Counted from the stretch's first letter, positions 25,718-34,632 are shown. The stretch: DNA of 42,940 nucleotides from an uncultured Clostridia bacterium (GCA_910586575.1 CAJUJQ010000009.1:1-42940), one strand, 5' to 3'. Numbers and translations: made by a program. Notes: generated from the letters alone by a model not told the origin.

Positions 25718-26881
25718 CTAATAATCCATCCGCACCCGCAGCTCGCCGTTTTCATAGCCCCAGCCGGAAAGCTTCCTGCGGCTCAGCCGGTCGGGCAGAT
25801 GGAAACGCCGTGTCTCATTGCGGAACGACAGCACCAAATCACTGCCCTCCCTGCACACCTGCAATTCCGATTCCACAGCATACGGAAGGCGTACCACAAA
25901 CACGCGCGTACCATTTTCCTCCTCCATCCGGAACGCCTGCTCTTGGCAAAACACCGCGTCCGGCTCATCCTCCGCGTACAGCTGCCCCGCGACCTGTTCC
26001 AGCAGCGGGATGCCGCGCAGCTCCTCGGGCAGCAGCTCCAACTGAAACCGTTTCTGCCCCGGGAAGCTTTCCCGCGCAAGCCGAAGGTTGGCCTCCTGCA
26101 CTGCGGCCCAGCCCGCAAAGCTGCCAGCCAGCGCTTCCTCGGGGTAAATCTTGTTAAGATATACCGCGTCCATGCCGAAATCATACACTTGCAGCCAGGT
26201 ATAGCTCCGCCTCGCCTCGTCCACCACAATCCGCTCGGGCGTCATCACAAGGCGCATGCTGGTCACTGAGCGGTCACGGAGAATACCTTGCAGCCGGTCG
26301 AGCTGCTTGACCAGCAAATCAAATTCCTCGAACACAACATCGCGCGGCTTAGGCACGGTCGTCGCCCGCGAAATCAGCGAACCCAGCGCGTTATTCATCC
26401 CGCGCACTGCGGGCAGCAGCGCGTCCGACAGCACGCTCAGCCGCTCCGGGTAGCGCAGCAGCGAGAGTGTTTCCCCGGTCGGCGCGCAGTCCACAACCAT
26501 TACGTCATACCGCCCCTCTTCGCAGAAATCCAAAATACGCAGCATGGAAAACAATTCCTCCAAACCGGGGAACAACAGCACCTCGTCGGCTTCTATCCCG
26601 CCATTCGCCCTGCCGGAAATGATTTCCTTCAAATAGTCGCGCATATTGCCCCACGCCCTGCGGCCTTCCTCCATAGGGTCGATTTCCATCGCGTCCAGAT
26701 TGTCCATCACCGCGCGCGCCTTGCCGTTCAGGGGCAGTTCCAGCGAATCGCCCAGGCTGTGTGCCTGGTCGGTGCTCATGACCAGGGTTTTTCGTCCCAG
26801 CTGCGCAAGCCGGACGGCGGTTGCGGCGGCGATACTGGTTTTGCCGACACCGCCTTTGCCGGTATAAATCAGGATTCTCAC
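25718..26881 (-). CDS. ArsA/GET3-family ATPase with C-terminal HSP20-like domain (paralogue 1)
   Basis: This 387-residue single-unit ATPase of the SIMIBI class starts with the deviant Walker A YTGKGGVGKTSIAAA (residues 5-19). Switch I DQAHSLGDSL lies near 38 and switch II VVDCAPTGETLSLL near 125. The last 80 or so residues form a small beta-rich ArsA HSP20-like domain (FVVRLPYAVESELQVCREGSDLVLSFRNETRRFHLP). It lacks the Cys triad of arsenite-pump ArsA at recognisable positions, and no arsB or arsR is nearby. The GTG start overlaps the TGA of the upstream paralogue (GTGA). The two probably form a hetero-oligomer. The role is unknown; chaperone-like targeting or metal/cofactor handling for the adjacent redox proteins is a guess. 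Confidence 0.85.
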   Translation of the reverse strand: MRILIYTGKGGVGKTSIAAATAVRLAQLGRKTLVMSTDQAHSLGDSLELPLNGKARAVMDNLDAMEIDPMEEGRRAWGNMRDYLKEIISGRANGGIEADEVLLFPGLEELFSMLRILDFCEEGRYDVMVVDCAPTGETLSLLRYPERLSVLSDALLPAVRGMNNALGSLISRATTVPKPRDVVFEEFDLLVKQLDRLQGILRDRSVTSMRLVMTPERIVVDEARRSYTWLQVYDFGMDAVYLNKIYPEEALAGSFAGWAAVQEANLRLARESFPGQKRFQLELLPEELRGIPLLEQVAGQLYAEDEPDAVFCQEQAFRMEEENGTRVFVVRLPYAVESELQVCREGSDLVLSFRNETRRFHLPDRLSRRKLSGWGYENGELRVRMDY

Positions 26882-28071
26882 TGCGGTTCCCCCTCTCCTT
26901 CGGCATCCCTCATGCGGAAGGCCACGCACAGCACCCCGTCCGCCAGCCCGTATTCCACAGCCGCCGCACCACGCAGCACATCGGGCAGCGGGATACAGCG
27001 GACGGTATTCTGTACCCGGATGTACAAATCCGTACCCCGGCATTCCGCTGTGACTTCGTCCGCCGCGCCGGGCAGGCGCAGACGCAGACGGTAGCCGCCG
27101 TCAACCACTTCGTAGGTTTCGTTCTCCGAATGGACACGCACCGCAAACAGCTCCGGCGATTCGGGAAGCGCCGCGCTGAGCCGCTCCACCGCCGCCATCC
27201 CCCGCACCTCCTCCGGGTACCAGGGCAGCCGCATAACCGGATATCCAACAAAAACCCTTCCCAACTCGTCCAGGTATTGCTGCTGAATCTCCCGCCAGCG
27301 CATCAGAAACGGATTGTCCGGCATCTCTCCCAAAACACGGTTGATATAAACGCCGTCCACCTGATACCCGTACAGGCTCAGGTGCATAAAGCTGCGCTTG
27401 GTTTCCTCGACGACCATTTTTTCCGGCATACACACCAGCCGCACCGAGCAGCTGCTGCCGTCCTTGAGCAGCTCCTGAAGCGCCAGCAACGACTGGTGCA
27501 GGCGTTCAACCTCGTTCATCGCCTTGCGGCCGGGCAGCTTCACCCGGTATTTCGCACGCGCCGCCGGAGCCATCACCCGGACGGCAAATTTCCCGACCGG
27601 GTAGAATTTCTCCATATACCAGGCAAGCAGCTCAGGGAATTTCAGCAGCGAGAGCGTTTCCCCGGTGGGCGCGCAGTCTACCAGGATCCGCTCATATTCC
27701 CCGCTTTCAAACAACTTGCCAATCTTGAGCAGGGAAAACAGCGTGTCAAACCCCGGAATCGGAAAGCTTCCATCCGCCGCCCCGGCGGCAAAGCCTACCC
27801 CCGCAAGCAAGTCCCCCAGCGCTTGGCTGACGTTCGGGAATTCCTGCCGCATCAGCCGGTACGGGTCCAGCTCAAGCAGCCATAAGTTTTCCTGAACCTC
27901 TTTCGCAGTACCGCCGACCGTGGTTTGGAACACGTCTCCCAGATTATGCGCCATATCCGCGCTGACCAGCAGCGTACGGCAGCCCTCCCGCGCCGACCGG
28001 ACAGCGTGGGCGGCAGCAACGCTGGTTTTTCCCACGCCGCCCTTTCCTGTAAAAATCATCATCCGCGCCAC
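26878..28071 (-). CDS. ArsA/GET3-family ATPase with C-terminal HSP20-like domain (paralogue 2)
   Basis: This 397-residue protein is a paralogue of the next gene, with the same layout: FTGKGGVGKTSVAAAHAV at the N-terminus, DMAHNLGDVF near 41, LVDCAPTGETLSLLKFP near 131, and a C-terminal HSP20-like domain (VRVHSENETYEVVDGGYRLRLR...). The start is taken as GTG at 28071 with AGGAGGT six bases upstream; two ATGs follow three codons on. Conservation of both nucleotide sites suggests both are active ATPases. It lies 91 bases after fixX, separated by a strong hairpin, and probably belongs to the same transcript as fixC-fixX. No arsenic genes are present. Confidence 0.85.
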   Translation of the reverse strand: MARMMIFTGKGGVGKTSVAAAHAVRSAREGCRTLLVSADMAHNLGDVFQTTVGGTAKEVQENLWLLELDPYRLMRQEFPNVSQALGDLLAGVGFAAGAADGSFPIPGFDTLFSLLKIGKLFESGEYERILVDCAPTGETLSLLKFPELLAWYMEKFYPVGKFAVRVMAPAARAKYRVKLPGRKAMNEVERLHQSLLALQELLKDGSSCSVRLVCMPEKMVVEETKRSFMHLSLYGYQVDGVYINRVLGEMPDNPFLMRWREIQQQYLDELGRVFVGYPVMRLPWYPEEVRGMAAVERLSAALPESPELFAVRVHSENETYEVVDGGYRLRLRLPGAADEVTAECRGTDLYIRVQNTVRCIPLPDVLRGAAAVEYGLADGVLCVAFRMRDAEGEGEPQ

Positions 28072-28102
28072 CGGCGCACCTCCTACATCTATATAAGAAT
28101 GA

Positions 28103-28135
28103 GCCACGCCAAAGGGGAATCCCCTTTGAAGTGGC
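28103..28135 (-). other. Strong intercistronic hairpin between fixX and arsA paralogue 2
   Basis: GCCAC-gc-CAAAGGGG pairs with CCCCTTTG-aa-GTGGC around a three-base loop. There is no T-tract, so it is more likely an RNA-stability or processing element, or a REP-type palindrome, than a terminator. Confidence 0.6.
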
Positions 28136-28162
28136 CCAAGTGGAAAGAAATGGGGGGAAGGA

Positions 28163-28447
28163 TCAACCCTGACGGAAGGAAACGCCTGTCCCGCTCTGGG
28201 GGTGATGCCACTCCTGGACAATCCTGCCATGTGAAAGCACGCGGCATGTGCCGCACTCCAGGCAGCCCAAATGGGAAAAGCTCAATTTCCCGTCAATATA
28301 CTTATAGCATTCCGCCGGACAGGCCAGCAGCAGCTTGTTGATTTCGTCCATGTCGGTACAGGTAAGGTCCACCTTGATATGGGAATATTCCTCATCTGTA
28401 TGGAACAGGTCGAGGCCCAGCTTGTCATCAACTGTCATTTTCCTCAT
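28163..28447 (-). CDS. fixX: Ferredoxin-like protein FixX
   Basis: This 94-residue protein has FixX features: DDKLGLDLF near the N-terminus, an incomplete N-terminal Cys motif (LACPAECYKY) and CLECGTCRVL forming the C-x2-C-x2-C part of a [4Fe-4S] site. FixX supplies the iron-sulfur cluster that in mitochondrial ETF:quinone oxidoreductase is part of one chain with FixC. It starts two bases after the fixC stop with GGAGG ten bases upstream. Electron flow would be FixC flavin to FixX or quinone. Confidence 0.9.
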   Translation of the reverse strand: MRKMTVDDKLGLDLFHTDEEYSHIKVDLTCTDMDEINKLLLACPAECYKYIDGKLSFSHLGCLECGTCRVLSHGRIVQEWHHPQSGTGVSFRQG

Positions 28448-28449
28448 AT

Positions 28450-29745
28450 TCAGAACGCCTCCAATACCGTTGTCACCAGGTTCATCAGCTCGGTCGCACT
28501 GGTGCGCCGCGCGATGGCATCCACCATATACATAATAATGTTCATGCCGGGCTTGCCGTCCACCGTGAACACCTTGCCCGCGATATCATCGCACAAGGCG
28601 GGCAGCCCCTCGAAGATTTCCCTGCGGCTGAGCATGGTCGGGAAGCCCTTGAAGGAGTTCAAATCCCGCATAATAAAGCTGTAATCGAGCGCCTTTTTGT
28701 AGTCCGCCAGCACCGCCGCGCTAAAATCACCCAGCTCGTGCGCCTTGAGGACGGTTTCCGCCGCCAGACGGCCCGACTCGATCGCAAAGTCCATGCCGCG
28801 CACGGTAAAGCCCAGGTTCACGCAGAAGCCCGCCGCGTCGCCGGTCACCAGCACGCCGTCCCGGTACAGCTCGGGCACCATGTGGATGCCCTCCTCGGGT
28901 ACCAGATGGCCGGAATACTCAATCAGTTCGCCGTCCTCCAGATAGGGCGCAATGGACGGATGCGCCTTGAAGCGTTCGAGCATCTGCGGAACTGAAAGCT
29001 CCGAGTGCCCGATGTCGCTCAGCGTCGCAACCACGCCAATCGAAATGGTGTCCTTGTTGGTATACAGGAAGCCGCCGCCGAAGCCGCCCGCCGTCGGGTC
29101 GCCTGCGGACAGCCACGCCATGCCCTCTCCCTGTGTCAGCCCGAACCGCTGGTTAATCACATCCTCGCTCAGACGGATGGTTTCCTTTGCGCCAACTGCC
29201 ACCTGATGGGGTTCCAACTCCTTTTTCATGCCGATCTGCTGCGCCAGCAGCGAGTTTACGCCGTCCGCCAGGATGACGACATCCGCGTACATTTCCTCAC
29301 CGTCCGCGTTGATGCCGACGACCTTGCCGTCCTGCACAATCAGCTCGTCAACCACGAACCCGGTCGCGATTTCGGCGCCCGCTTCCTCGGCCTTTTCCGC
29401 CAGCCACTGGTCGAATTTCGCGTGCAGCACGGTATAGGACGCGCACTCCGGCGCGGCGCTCAGCTTGGCTGAGCCGAAGCCGATATCCAGCGAGCCGTCT
29501 GCGCTCATCAGCGAAACCCGCTCTTTCGTCACGCGGCGCTCGATGGGCGCTTCTTCCGCGAAGTTCGGGATAATCTTTTCCAGGCTGTGGCCATACAGGC
29601 GGCCGCCCGTCATATTCTTTGCGCCGCAGTAGTCGCCGCGCTCTATCACGAGTACCTCCAAGCCGGCCCGGGCCAGGACAATTGCCGCCGAACATCCGGC
29701 AAGCCCGCCGCCTACGATAATGGCGTCAAATTTTTCCTCGCTCAT
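28450..29745 (-). CDS. fixC: FixC, ETF-quinone oxidoreductase flavoprotein
   Basis: This 431-residue FAD protein begins FDAIIVGGGLAGCSAAIVLARAGLEVLVIERGD, a Rossmann dinucleotide-binding motif, followed by GRLYGHSLEKIIPNF. VVILADGVNSLLAQQ lies near 155, and the second FAD motif DGVLVTGDAAGFCVNLGFTVRGMDFA near 288. It lacks the C-terminal Fe-S domain of fused ETF-QO, as expected with separate FixX. FixC accepts electrons from FixAB/EtfAB and reduces quinone at the membrane. The ATG has GGAGG upstream. The matching FixAB-type proteins are encoded at the other end of the same gene run (etfB/etfA), with menaquinone genes between. Confidence 0.93.
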   Translation of the reverse strand: MSEEKFDAIIVGGGLAGCSAAIVLARAGLEVLVIERGDYCGAKNMTGGRLYGHSLEKIIPNFAEEAPIERRVTKERVSLMSADGSLDIGFGSAKLSAAPECASYTVLHAKFDQWLAEKAEEAGAEIATGFVVDELIVQDGKVVGINADGEEMYADVVILADGVNSLLAQQIGMKKELEPHQVAVGAKETIRLSEDVINQRFGLTQGEGMAWLSAGDPTAGGFGGGFLYTNKDTISIGVVATLSDIGHSELSVPQMLERFKAHPSIAPYLEDGELIEYSGHLVPEEGIHMVPELYRDGVLVTGDAAGFCVNLGFTVRGMDFAIESGRLAAETVLKAHELGDFSAAVLADYKKALDYSFIMRDLNSFKGFPTMLSRREIFEGLPALCDDIAGKVFTVDGKPGMNIIMYMVDAIARRTSATELMNLVTTVLEAF

Positions 29746-29773
29746 AAGGTTCCTCCTTCATCTTACTAATTCG

Positions 29774-29826
29774 TACCGTCCGCCTGCGGGCGGGACGGGG
29801 GGATTGAAACCCGCTGTTTCAACCGA
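29774..29826 (-). other. Two hairpins in the menG-fixC gap
   Basis: GGATTGAAAC/GTTTCAACC (29801-29810 with 29816-29824) and CCGTCCGCC/GGCGGGACGG (29776-29784 with 29789-29798) lie in the 93-base gap. No T-tract follows, so this looks like a repeat or processing element within the operon. GTTTCAATCC resembles a CRISPR repeat end but occurs once. Confidence 0.5.
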
Positions 29827-29838
29827 TATCCATAATGG

Positions 29839-30531
29839 TCAGGCACACCCCAAAACCAGGACGCACGCGCCAAACATCCGGCTTTCCGCCTGCACGCCGG
29901 TCATCCCGACCTCACGGAACAGCGCTTCCAGCGCGTCCCGCCGCAGGAACCGCTCCGTAGATTCATACAGCCAGCGGTAGCAGGCCGCGTCGCGCCGCCC
30001 GCCGCCGATCAGCGGCATCAAATATCGGAAATAAAGGCGGTAAAAGGGGCGTATCAGCCAGTTATCCGGCACAAAGGAATCCAGGCAGTACACCATGCCG
30101 CCCGGCTGCACCACGCGGCGCATTTCCCGCAGCACCCTGCCATAGTCCGCAGTATTCCGCAGACCGAAGGAAATGCACGCCGCCGCAAATTGACCATCCT
30201 CCCCGGGAAGCGCCAGCGCGCTGCCGCGCAGGAAGCGGACATTCCCCAGGTCCCTGCCCCTGCTTTCCGCCACTTGCAGCATGGCGGGGGAGAAGTCAAG
30301 GCCGGTTACGGTCAAATCGCTTCGCAGCCGCGCGGTTTCCAGCGCAATGTCACCGGTGCCGCAGCATACGTCCAGCACCTGCGCGCCGGGTGGGGTCAGG
30401 CCTGCCAGACGGTGGGTCAGCATCCGTTTCCAGCGCCGGTGCAGCCCCAGGCTGATGCGCGCGTTGGCGCGGTCATACCCTCCTGAAATCTGTTCAAAAA
30501 TGCTGTAAACCCGTTTTTCTGTCGTATCCAT
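29839..30531 (-). CDS. menG: Demethylmenaquinone methyltransferase (MenG/UbiE)
   Basis: This 230-residue SAM-dependent methyltransferase makes the last methylation of menaquinone. YSIFEQISGGYDRANARISLGLHRRWK near residue 10, VLDVCCGTGDIALE (SAM motif I) near 52, LDFSPAMLQVAE near 76 and ISFGLRNTADY near 117 follow the UbiE/COQ5 signatures. Its ATG shares a base with the menA stop (TAATG), so the two are translationally coupled. A longer open frame over this region starts in sequence that belongs to menA in another frame and is not real. Confidence 0.93.
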   Translation of the reverse strand: MDTTEKRVYSIFEQISGGYDRANARISLGLHRRWKRMLTHRLAGLTPPGAQVLDVCCGTGDIALETARLRSDLTVTGLDFSPAMLQVAESRGRDLGNVRFLRGSALALPGEDGQFAAACISFGLRNTADYGRVLREMRRVVQPGGMVYCLDSFVPDNWLIRPFYRLYFRYLMPLIGGGRRDAACYRWLYESTERFLRRDALEALFREVGMTGVQAESRMFGACVLVLGCA

Positions 30532-31430
30532 TACCGCACCCCCGCCAACAGTGACACCGCCAACGCGGCAACATACGCCCCGTTCCCGAGCAGGTTTGCC
30601 GCCGTGATACCCTTCATCTGACGGATGCGGTTTTCCGGTTCCAGCCGGAAGCCCAGCAGCGCCCGGAAGCATCGCCAGCAAAGCGCCAGCAGCAGCGTCC
30701 CTATCAGCCCAGGCATGCCGAGCAGCAGCACCGGCAGCACCGCCAGCAGCAGCAGCCACAGCACCGACTGTGCCCGGTACAGCACCACCGTGCTTTCCCT
30801 GCCAAGCAGGGCGGGCAGCGTGCGGCGGGCCGCGCGGCGGTCCTTTTCCACATCGCAGCCGTTGTTGGTCATCATAATCAGCGAAATGCCAAGGATCAGG
30901 GGCAGGCTCCAAACCAGCACCGCCGGGTGCCATTTGCCGTCCGCACAGCCCGCAATTCCCAGGGGAATCAACCCGCCCATGACAACGCCGGAAATCAGCT
31001 CCCCAAGCGGCAGGTAGGAAATCGGCAGCGGCCCGGCGGAGTAAAGCACCACCACCGCCGCACCGGCCAAACCAACCAGCAGCGGCACTGCGCCTGTGCA
31101 GCACGCCAAGCCGAGCGCACCGCCCGCCGCAAGGAACGCCAGCCCCAGCCAAAACGCGCTTTTCGGGTTTAGATTCTCATAAATCAGTACAGCATCGGAG
31201 GCCTCCAGCGGGTCCTCCGCGCTGTCCGTCCCTTTCATATAGTCATAATAATCGTTCAGCGTATTGACCGCGCTTTGCAGCAAGATACACGCTGTTGTTA
31301 AGGCAAATGCCTTTATAACGCTGAGCGGGTAGCCCCGCACCCAGCAATAGCAGACGCCGAACAGCGCCGGACAGGCCGAAGCAGCCCACGTCCGGGGGTT
31401 CGCCAGCCAGAGCGCCTGCCGCGCGGTCAT
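30531..31430 (-). CDS. menA: 1,4-dihydroxy-2-naphthoate prenyltransferase (MenA)
   Basis: This 299-residue integral membrane UbiA-superfamily prenyltransferase has the first Asp motif NTLNDYYDYMKGTDSAED near residue 60, the second NNGCDVEKDRRAARRTL near 190, and about eight or nine hydrophobic helices. It attaches the polyprenyl chain to the naphthoate ring of menaquinone. The start is set at the ATG at 31430 (MTARQALWLANPRTW), near AAAGGA; the frame also opens at a TTG eight codons earlier. It lies ten bases from the prenyl synthase stop. Confidence 0.92.
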   Translation of the reverse strand: MTARQALWLANPRTWAASACPALFGVCYCWVRGYPLSVIKAFALTTACILLQSAVNTLNDYYDYMKGTDSAEDPLEASDAVLIYENLNPKSAFWLGLAFLAAGGALGLACCTGAVPLLVGLAGAAVVVLYSAGPLPISYLPLGELISGVVMGGLIPLGIAGCADGKWHPAVLVWSLPLILGISLIMMTNNGCDVEKDRRAARRTLPALLGRESTVVLYRAQSVLWLLLLAVLPVLLLGMPGLIGTLLLALCWRCFRALLGFRLEPENRIRQMKGITAANLLGNGAYVAALAVSLLAGVR

Positions 31431-31440
31431 GAATCCTTTG

Positions 31441-32430
31441 TCAGCGTTTCCCAAGTGCGTACCACATCCTTCTCAGCTCCCGCGCCGGCTCACAGTCCTC
31501 CAGGGTATCCAGCATCACTTCACCGACTGCAAGACAGCTGTGGATTTCCGCCCAGGCAGCCTCTACGCCGCCGAGCCGGATGACTTCCCGCTCCATCTGA
31601 CGAATTTCCAGGTCGGTCAGGGCGCGTTCCCGGTTCTCGCGCATCAACGGCAGGAGCGACGCCCGCCCTTCAGCCGATTGGAGCGCCAGCAGCACTGGCA
31701 GGGTGTAAATCCCTTCCCGGAAATCCTGATGGGTTTCCTTTCCGGCCTCCCGCCGGGAAGCGCCGAAGTCGAGCAAATCGTCCCGCAGCTGGAACACGAT
31801 GCCGAGCGACTCCCCGAAGCGTTCCAGCCGGTCAACCACCGCCCCGGTACACCCCGCTTCCGCCGCGCCGATACCGCACGCCGTCCGGAACAGGGCAGCG
31901 GTCTTGCCGCGGATGTTCGTATAGTAGTCCTCCGCCGTCACATCCTCGCAGAAGCGGCACTGTGCCTGACCGATTTCGCCGATGCACATTTCCTCCATCG
32001 CCTGCGCAAGGCGCTCAACCGCGTCGTTCATGCCTTCTCTTGCCCCCCAGCACAACACGCGGGAAATCAGGAAATCCCCGGCGTAGACTGCCGCGTCCTT
32101 GCCGTAGCGCCCCTGCACCGACGGCCTGCCGCGCCGAATGGGCGCATCGTCAATAATGTCATCATGAATCAGGGACGCCAGATGGGTCAGCTCGACCATT
32201 GCCGCCAGGACGCAAAGCCGCTCCTGCTGCTCATAAGCATCCGGCCCGAGCGCCGCGCACCGCAGCAGCAGGCGCCCCCGCAGCAGCTTGCCCGAGGAAC
32301 CGAGCGCATCTTCCAGCACGCCCCCCGTCCGCGTGTGCGGAACCGGGCTGGCGGCAATTTTCCGGATAAAATACCGCACCTGATCGACCGCCGTCTCTTC
32401 CGCCGCAACGCGGATCTCTTTCGCCGTCAT
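31441..32430 (-). CDS. Trans-polyprenyl diphosphate synthase (HepT/IspB-like)
   Basis: This 329-residue all-helical enzyme has GKLLRGRLLLRC near residue 47, the first Asp-rich motif LIHDDIIDDAPIRRGRPSV near 86 and the second FQLRDDLLDFGASRREAGK near 216. The residues before the first DDxxD (LASLIH) are small rather than aromatic, which favours a long product chain. With menA and menG downstream it most likely makes the menaquinone side chain. Product length is not determinable here. A purine-rich AGGAGAGGAGAG precedes the ATG. It starts 42 bases after the lutB-lutA fusion stop with no terminator between. Confidence 0.9.
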   Translation of the reverse strand: MTAKEIRVAAEETAVDQVRYFIRKIAASPVPHTRTGGVLEDALGSSGKLLRGRLLLRCAALGPDAYEQQERLCVLAAMVELTHLASLIHDDIIDDAPIRRGRPSVQGRYGKDAAVYAGDFLISRVLCWGAREGMNDAVERLAQAMEEMCIGEIGQAQCRFCEDVTAEDYYTNIRGKTAALFRTACGIGAAEAGCTGAVVDRLERFGESLGIVFQLRDDLLDFGASRREAGKETHQDFREGIYTLPVLLALQSAEGRASLLPLMRENRERALTDLEIRQMEREVIRLGGVEAAWAEIHSCLAVGEVMLDTLEDCEPARELRRMWYALGKR

Positions 32431-32472
32431 GCTCTCTCTCCTCTCCTGTTTGTGCTGTAAATGGGATTACCT

Positions 32473-34632
32473 TTACACCAGCCCGCGCTTTTCCGCGATG
32501 ATTTCCGCGGTGTGCTTGACCGTAATGCCTTCCACGCCGTGCGCGTCCAGGCCGCCCCGGATCTGCATCATGCAGCCTGGGCAGTCCACGGCTACCACGT
32601 CGGCCCCCGTATCCTGAATATGCTGGATTTTCTTTTCCAGGATGGGCTTTGCGATTTCGGGATACAGCACGCTGTAGGTGCCGCCGAAGCCGCAGCAATT
32701 GTCGTGCTCTTCCATTTCGACCAGCTCGACGCCGGGGGTACGGGTCAGCAGCTCACGCTGCTCGCAGGTCACGCCCAGGCTCCGGCACAGGTGGCAGGAA
32801 TCGTGATATGTCACCTTCATGGCCTTGCTGTCGCCCTCCTCGGCAACGCCGCCCAGGTCATAGAACAGCTTACAGAAATCAAAGGTTTTGTTCGCCAGCT
32901 CGGTCGCGCGCTGGTGCATCTCCGTGCCTTCCTCAAAGAAGGTGGGGTACTCCCTGAGCTGGTGCGTGCAGGACGGGCAAGCCGACACAATATAATCGTA
33001 CTTTTCGGCTTCCATCGCCTCAATATTGATTTCGGCCTCACGTGCGCCGTTCTCGCGGTCGCCCATGTTGGACGCCGGACAGCCGCAGCACGCCTGTCCC
33101 ATCGGGAAATCGACCAGCCAGCCAATCGAATTGAGGTCGGCAATCACGTCCCGCGCCAAATCGGTATAAACGAAATCGAGCAGGCAGCCCGCAAACATGG
33201 CAATCGTCCCCTTGGGGTTCGGCACATCCTGTTTGATGGTCGGGAAAATATCGCGGAACGGCACCTGCGCGATATTCGGGAAGCTGCGCCCCTCGGTCAG
33301 CCCGGACAGGAACAGCGGCAGGTGGCGGATCATCGGCTGGCCCTTGGTAAACGGCCCCTGCGCGACCGACGCAATGCGCAGCATGGAATGGAACAGCTTG
33401 CGGTCGCTCACCGCGTCGAGCGCAAATTTCTTGATGGCATTCGGGTGCTCCTCCACGCTCTTTTCACGCAGCTTCATAATCATTTCGGGGATTTGCAGCC
33501 CGCCGCCGCAGACCTCCTTGCAGCGCCCGCATTGCAGGCAGATGCTTTGAATCTGCTCGGCGCGCTCCTCGGAAACCAGGAAGTGTGTCAGCAGCGTGCC
33601 GATGCCGCCGGTGTACACCTTGGAGCCGTACACATGCCCGCCGACCAGCGCGAACGCGGGGCAGACATCCAGGCAGGCACCGCAGCGGATGCAGTCGAAA
33701 ATCTGCCGGAACTCCGGCTCGGCAAGGATTTCACGGCGTCCGGGGTCGTCCAAAATGACCGCATAAAAGTCCTTTTTCTGCTTCTCGTCGGTTTCCTTGT
33801 TGACCGTTACTTCACTCGCACCGGTGTACATGGAAATATAGGAGGTAATCCGCTGGCCCGTGCCGTTGCGGGGCAGCGCCTTGAAGATATGGCGGGCATC
33901 GGAGAAGGATTTGACCAGCTTCTCAATGCCGAAAATGTAAAGGTGGATCGGGGGCAGCGTGCCCACCATACGGCCATTGCCCTCGTTCGACATGGTGAAC
34001 ACGGTGCCGGTCTCGGCAACCGCGACATTCGCGCCCGAAACGCCCATGTCGGCATGGATAAAGCGCTCACGCATCACTTTGCGGGCGGTTTTGACCTCCT
34101 CCGCAATCACCGGCTCATTCTTTTCCTTGGTGTAGTCGGTGAACAGGTCGGCGACCTCCTCTTTATTCAGATGGAGCGCGGGCATTACCATGTGAACCGG
34201 CGTGTTGCCCTCCAGCGCGATGATGAACTCGCCGAGGTCGGTTTCCTGTACCAGCACGCCGTCCCCGGAGAGGACACTGTTAAAATGGATTTCCTCGGAG
34301 GCCATCGACTTGGACTTGACGATGCTCTTAACGCCCTTTTCCCGCACCAGATCCCGGATATATTCCATCGCCTGGTCGGGGCTGGTGGCATGAAACACGT
34401 GCCCGCCGCGCTTTTCACAGTTGGCGGTGAATTCCTCAATCAGCTCGTCGATGTGCCCGGCGGCGTAGGACTTGACCTCTTTGATTTTCTCGCGCACGGC
34501 AGGGAAATCAATGCCCTCATAGGCTTTCTCGCGCTTAGCCGGATAGGTTTTGCAGAAGGTACCCAGGGTTTTATTGAGCGTATGGTTATCCAGCGCCAAC
34601 CGGATTTCCTGCTTCAGATCTTCGCTAGCCAT
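32473..34632 (-). CDS. Lactate utilisation iron-sulfur protein, LutB-LutA fusion
   Basis: This 719-residue protein combines two subunits of the LutABC (LldEFG) L-lactate oxidation complex. The N-terminal LUD domain (about 60-300) contains VKSKSMASEEIHFN and ADMGVSGANVAVAETGTV. Two [4Fe-4S] motifs follow, CIRCGACLDVCP near 312 and CLQCGRCKEVCGG near 360. Two CCG (Cys-Cys-Gly) domains of LutA/HdrB type come next: QACCGCPASN near 514 and ACPSCTHQL, then YHDSCHLCRSLG, NCCGFGGTYS near 646 and CPGCMMQIRGG. The enzyme oxidises lactate to pyruvate in the cytosol; the electron acceptor is not established for the family. The start has GGAGGG, and lutC lies 17 bases upstream. Related fusions are known in sulfate reducers. 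Confidence 0.92.
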   Translation of the reverse strand: MASEDLKQEIRLALDNHTLNKTLGTFCKTYPAKREKAYEGIDFPAVREKIKEVKSYAAGHIDELIEEFTANCEKRGGHVFHATSPDQAMEYIRDLVREKGVKSIVKSKSMASEEIHFNSVLSGDGVLVQETDLGEFIIALEGNTPVHMVMPALHLNKEEVADLFTDYTKEKNEPVIAEEVKTARKVMRERFIHADMGVSGANVAVAETGTVFTMSNEGNGRMVGTLPPIHLYIFGIEKLVKSFSDARHIFKALPRNGTGQRITSYISMYTGASEVTVNKETDEKQKKDFYAVILDDPGRREILAEPEFRQIFDCIRCGACLDVCPAFALVGGHVYGSKVYTGGIGTLLTHFLVSEERAEQIQSICLQCGRCKEVCGGGLQIPEMIMKLREKSVEEHPNAIKKFALDAVSDRKLFHSMLRIASVAQGPFTKGQPMIRHLPLFLSGLTEGRSFPNIAQVPFRDIFPTIKQDVPNPKGTIAMFAGCLLDFVYTDLARDVIADLNSIGWLVDFPMGQACCGCPASNMGDRENGAREAEINIEAMEAEKYDYIVSACPSCTHQLREYPTFFEEGTEMHQRATELANKTFDFCKLFYDLGGVAEEGDSKAMKVTYHDSCHLCRSLGVTCEQRELLTRTPGVELVEMEEHDNCCGFGGTYSVLYPEIAKPILEKKIQHIQDTGADVVAVDCPGCMMQIRGGLDAHGVEGITVKHTAEIIAEKRGLV

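Noticed and set aside
25718..28071. Arsenic resistance function for the two ArsA-like ATPases
   Set aside because: No arsB, arsC, arsR or arsD lies nearby, and the arsenite-binding Cys pattern is not evident.
29801..29824. A GTTTCAATCC motif suggestive of a CRISPR repeat
   Set aside because: It occurs once, with no spacer-repeat periodicity nearby, and forms a simple hairpin.
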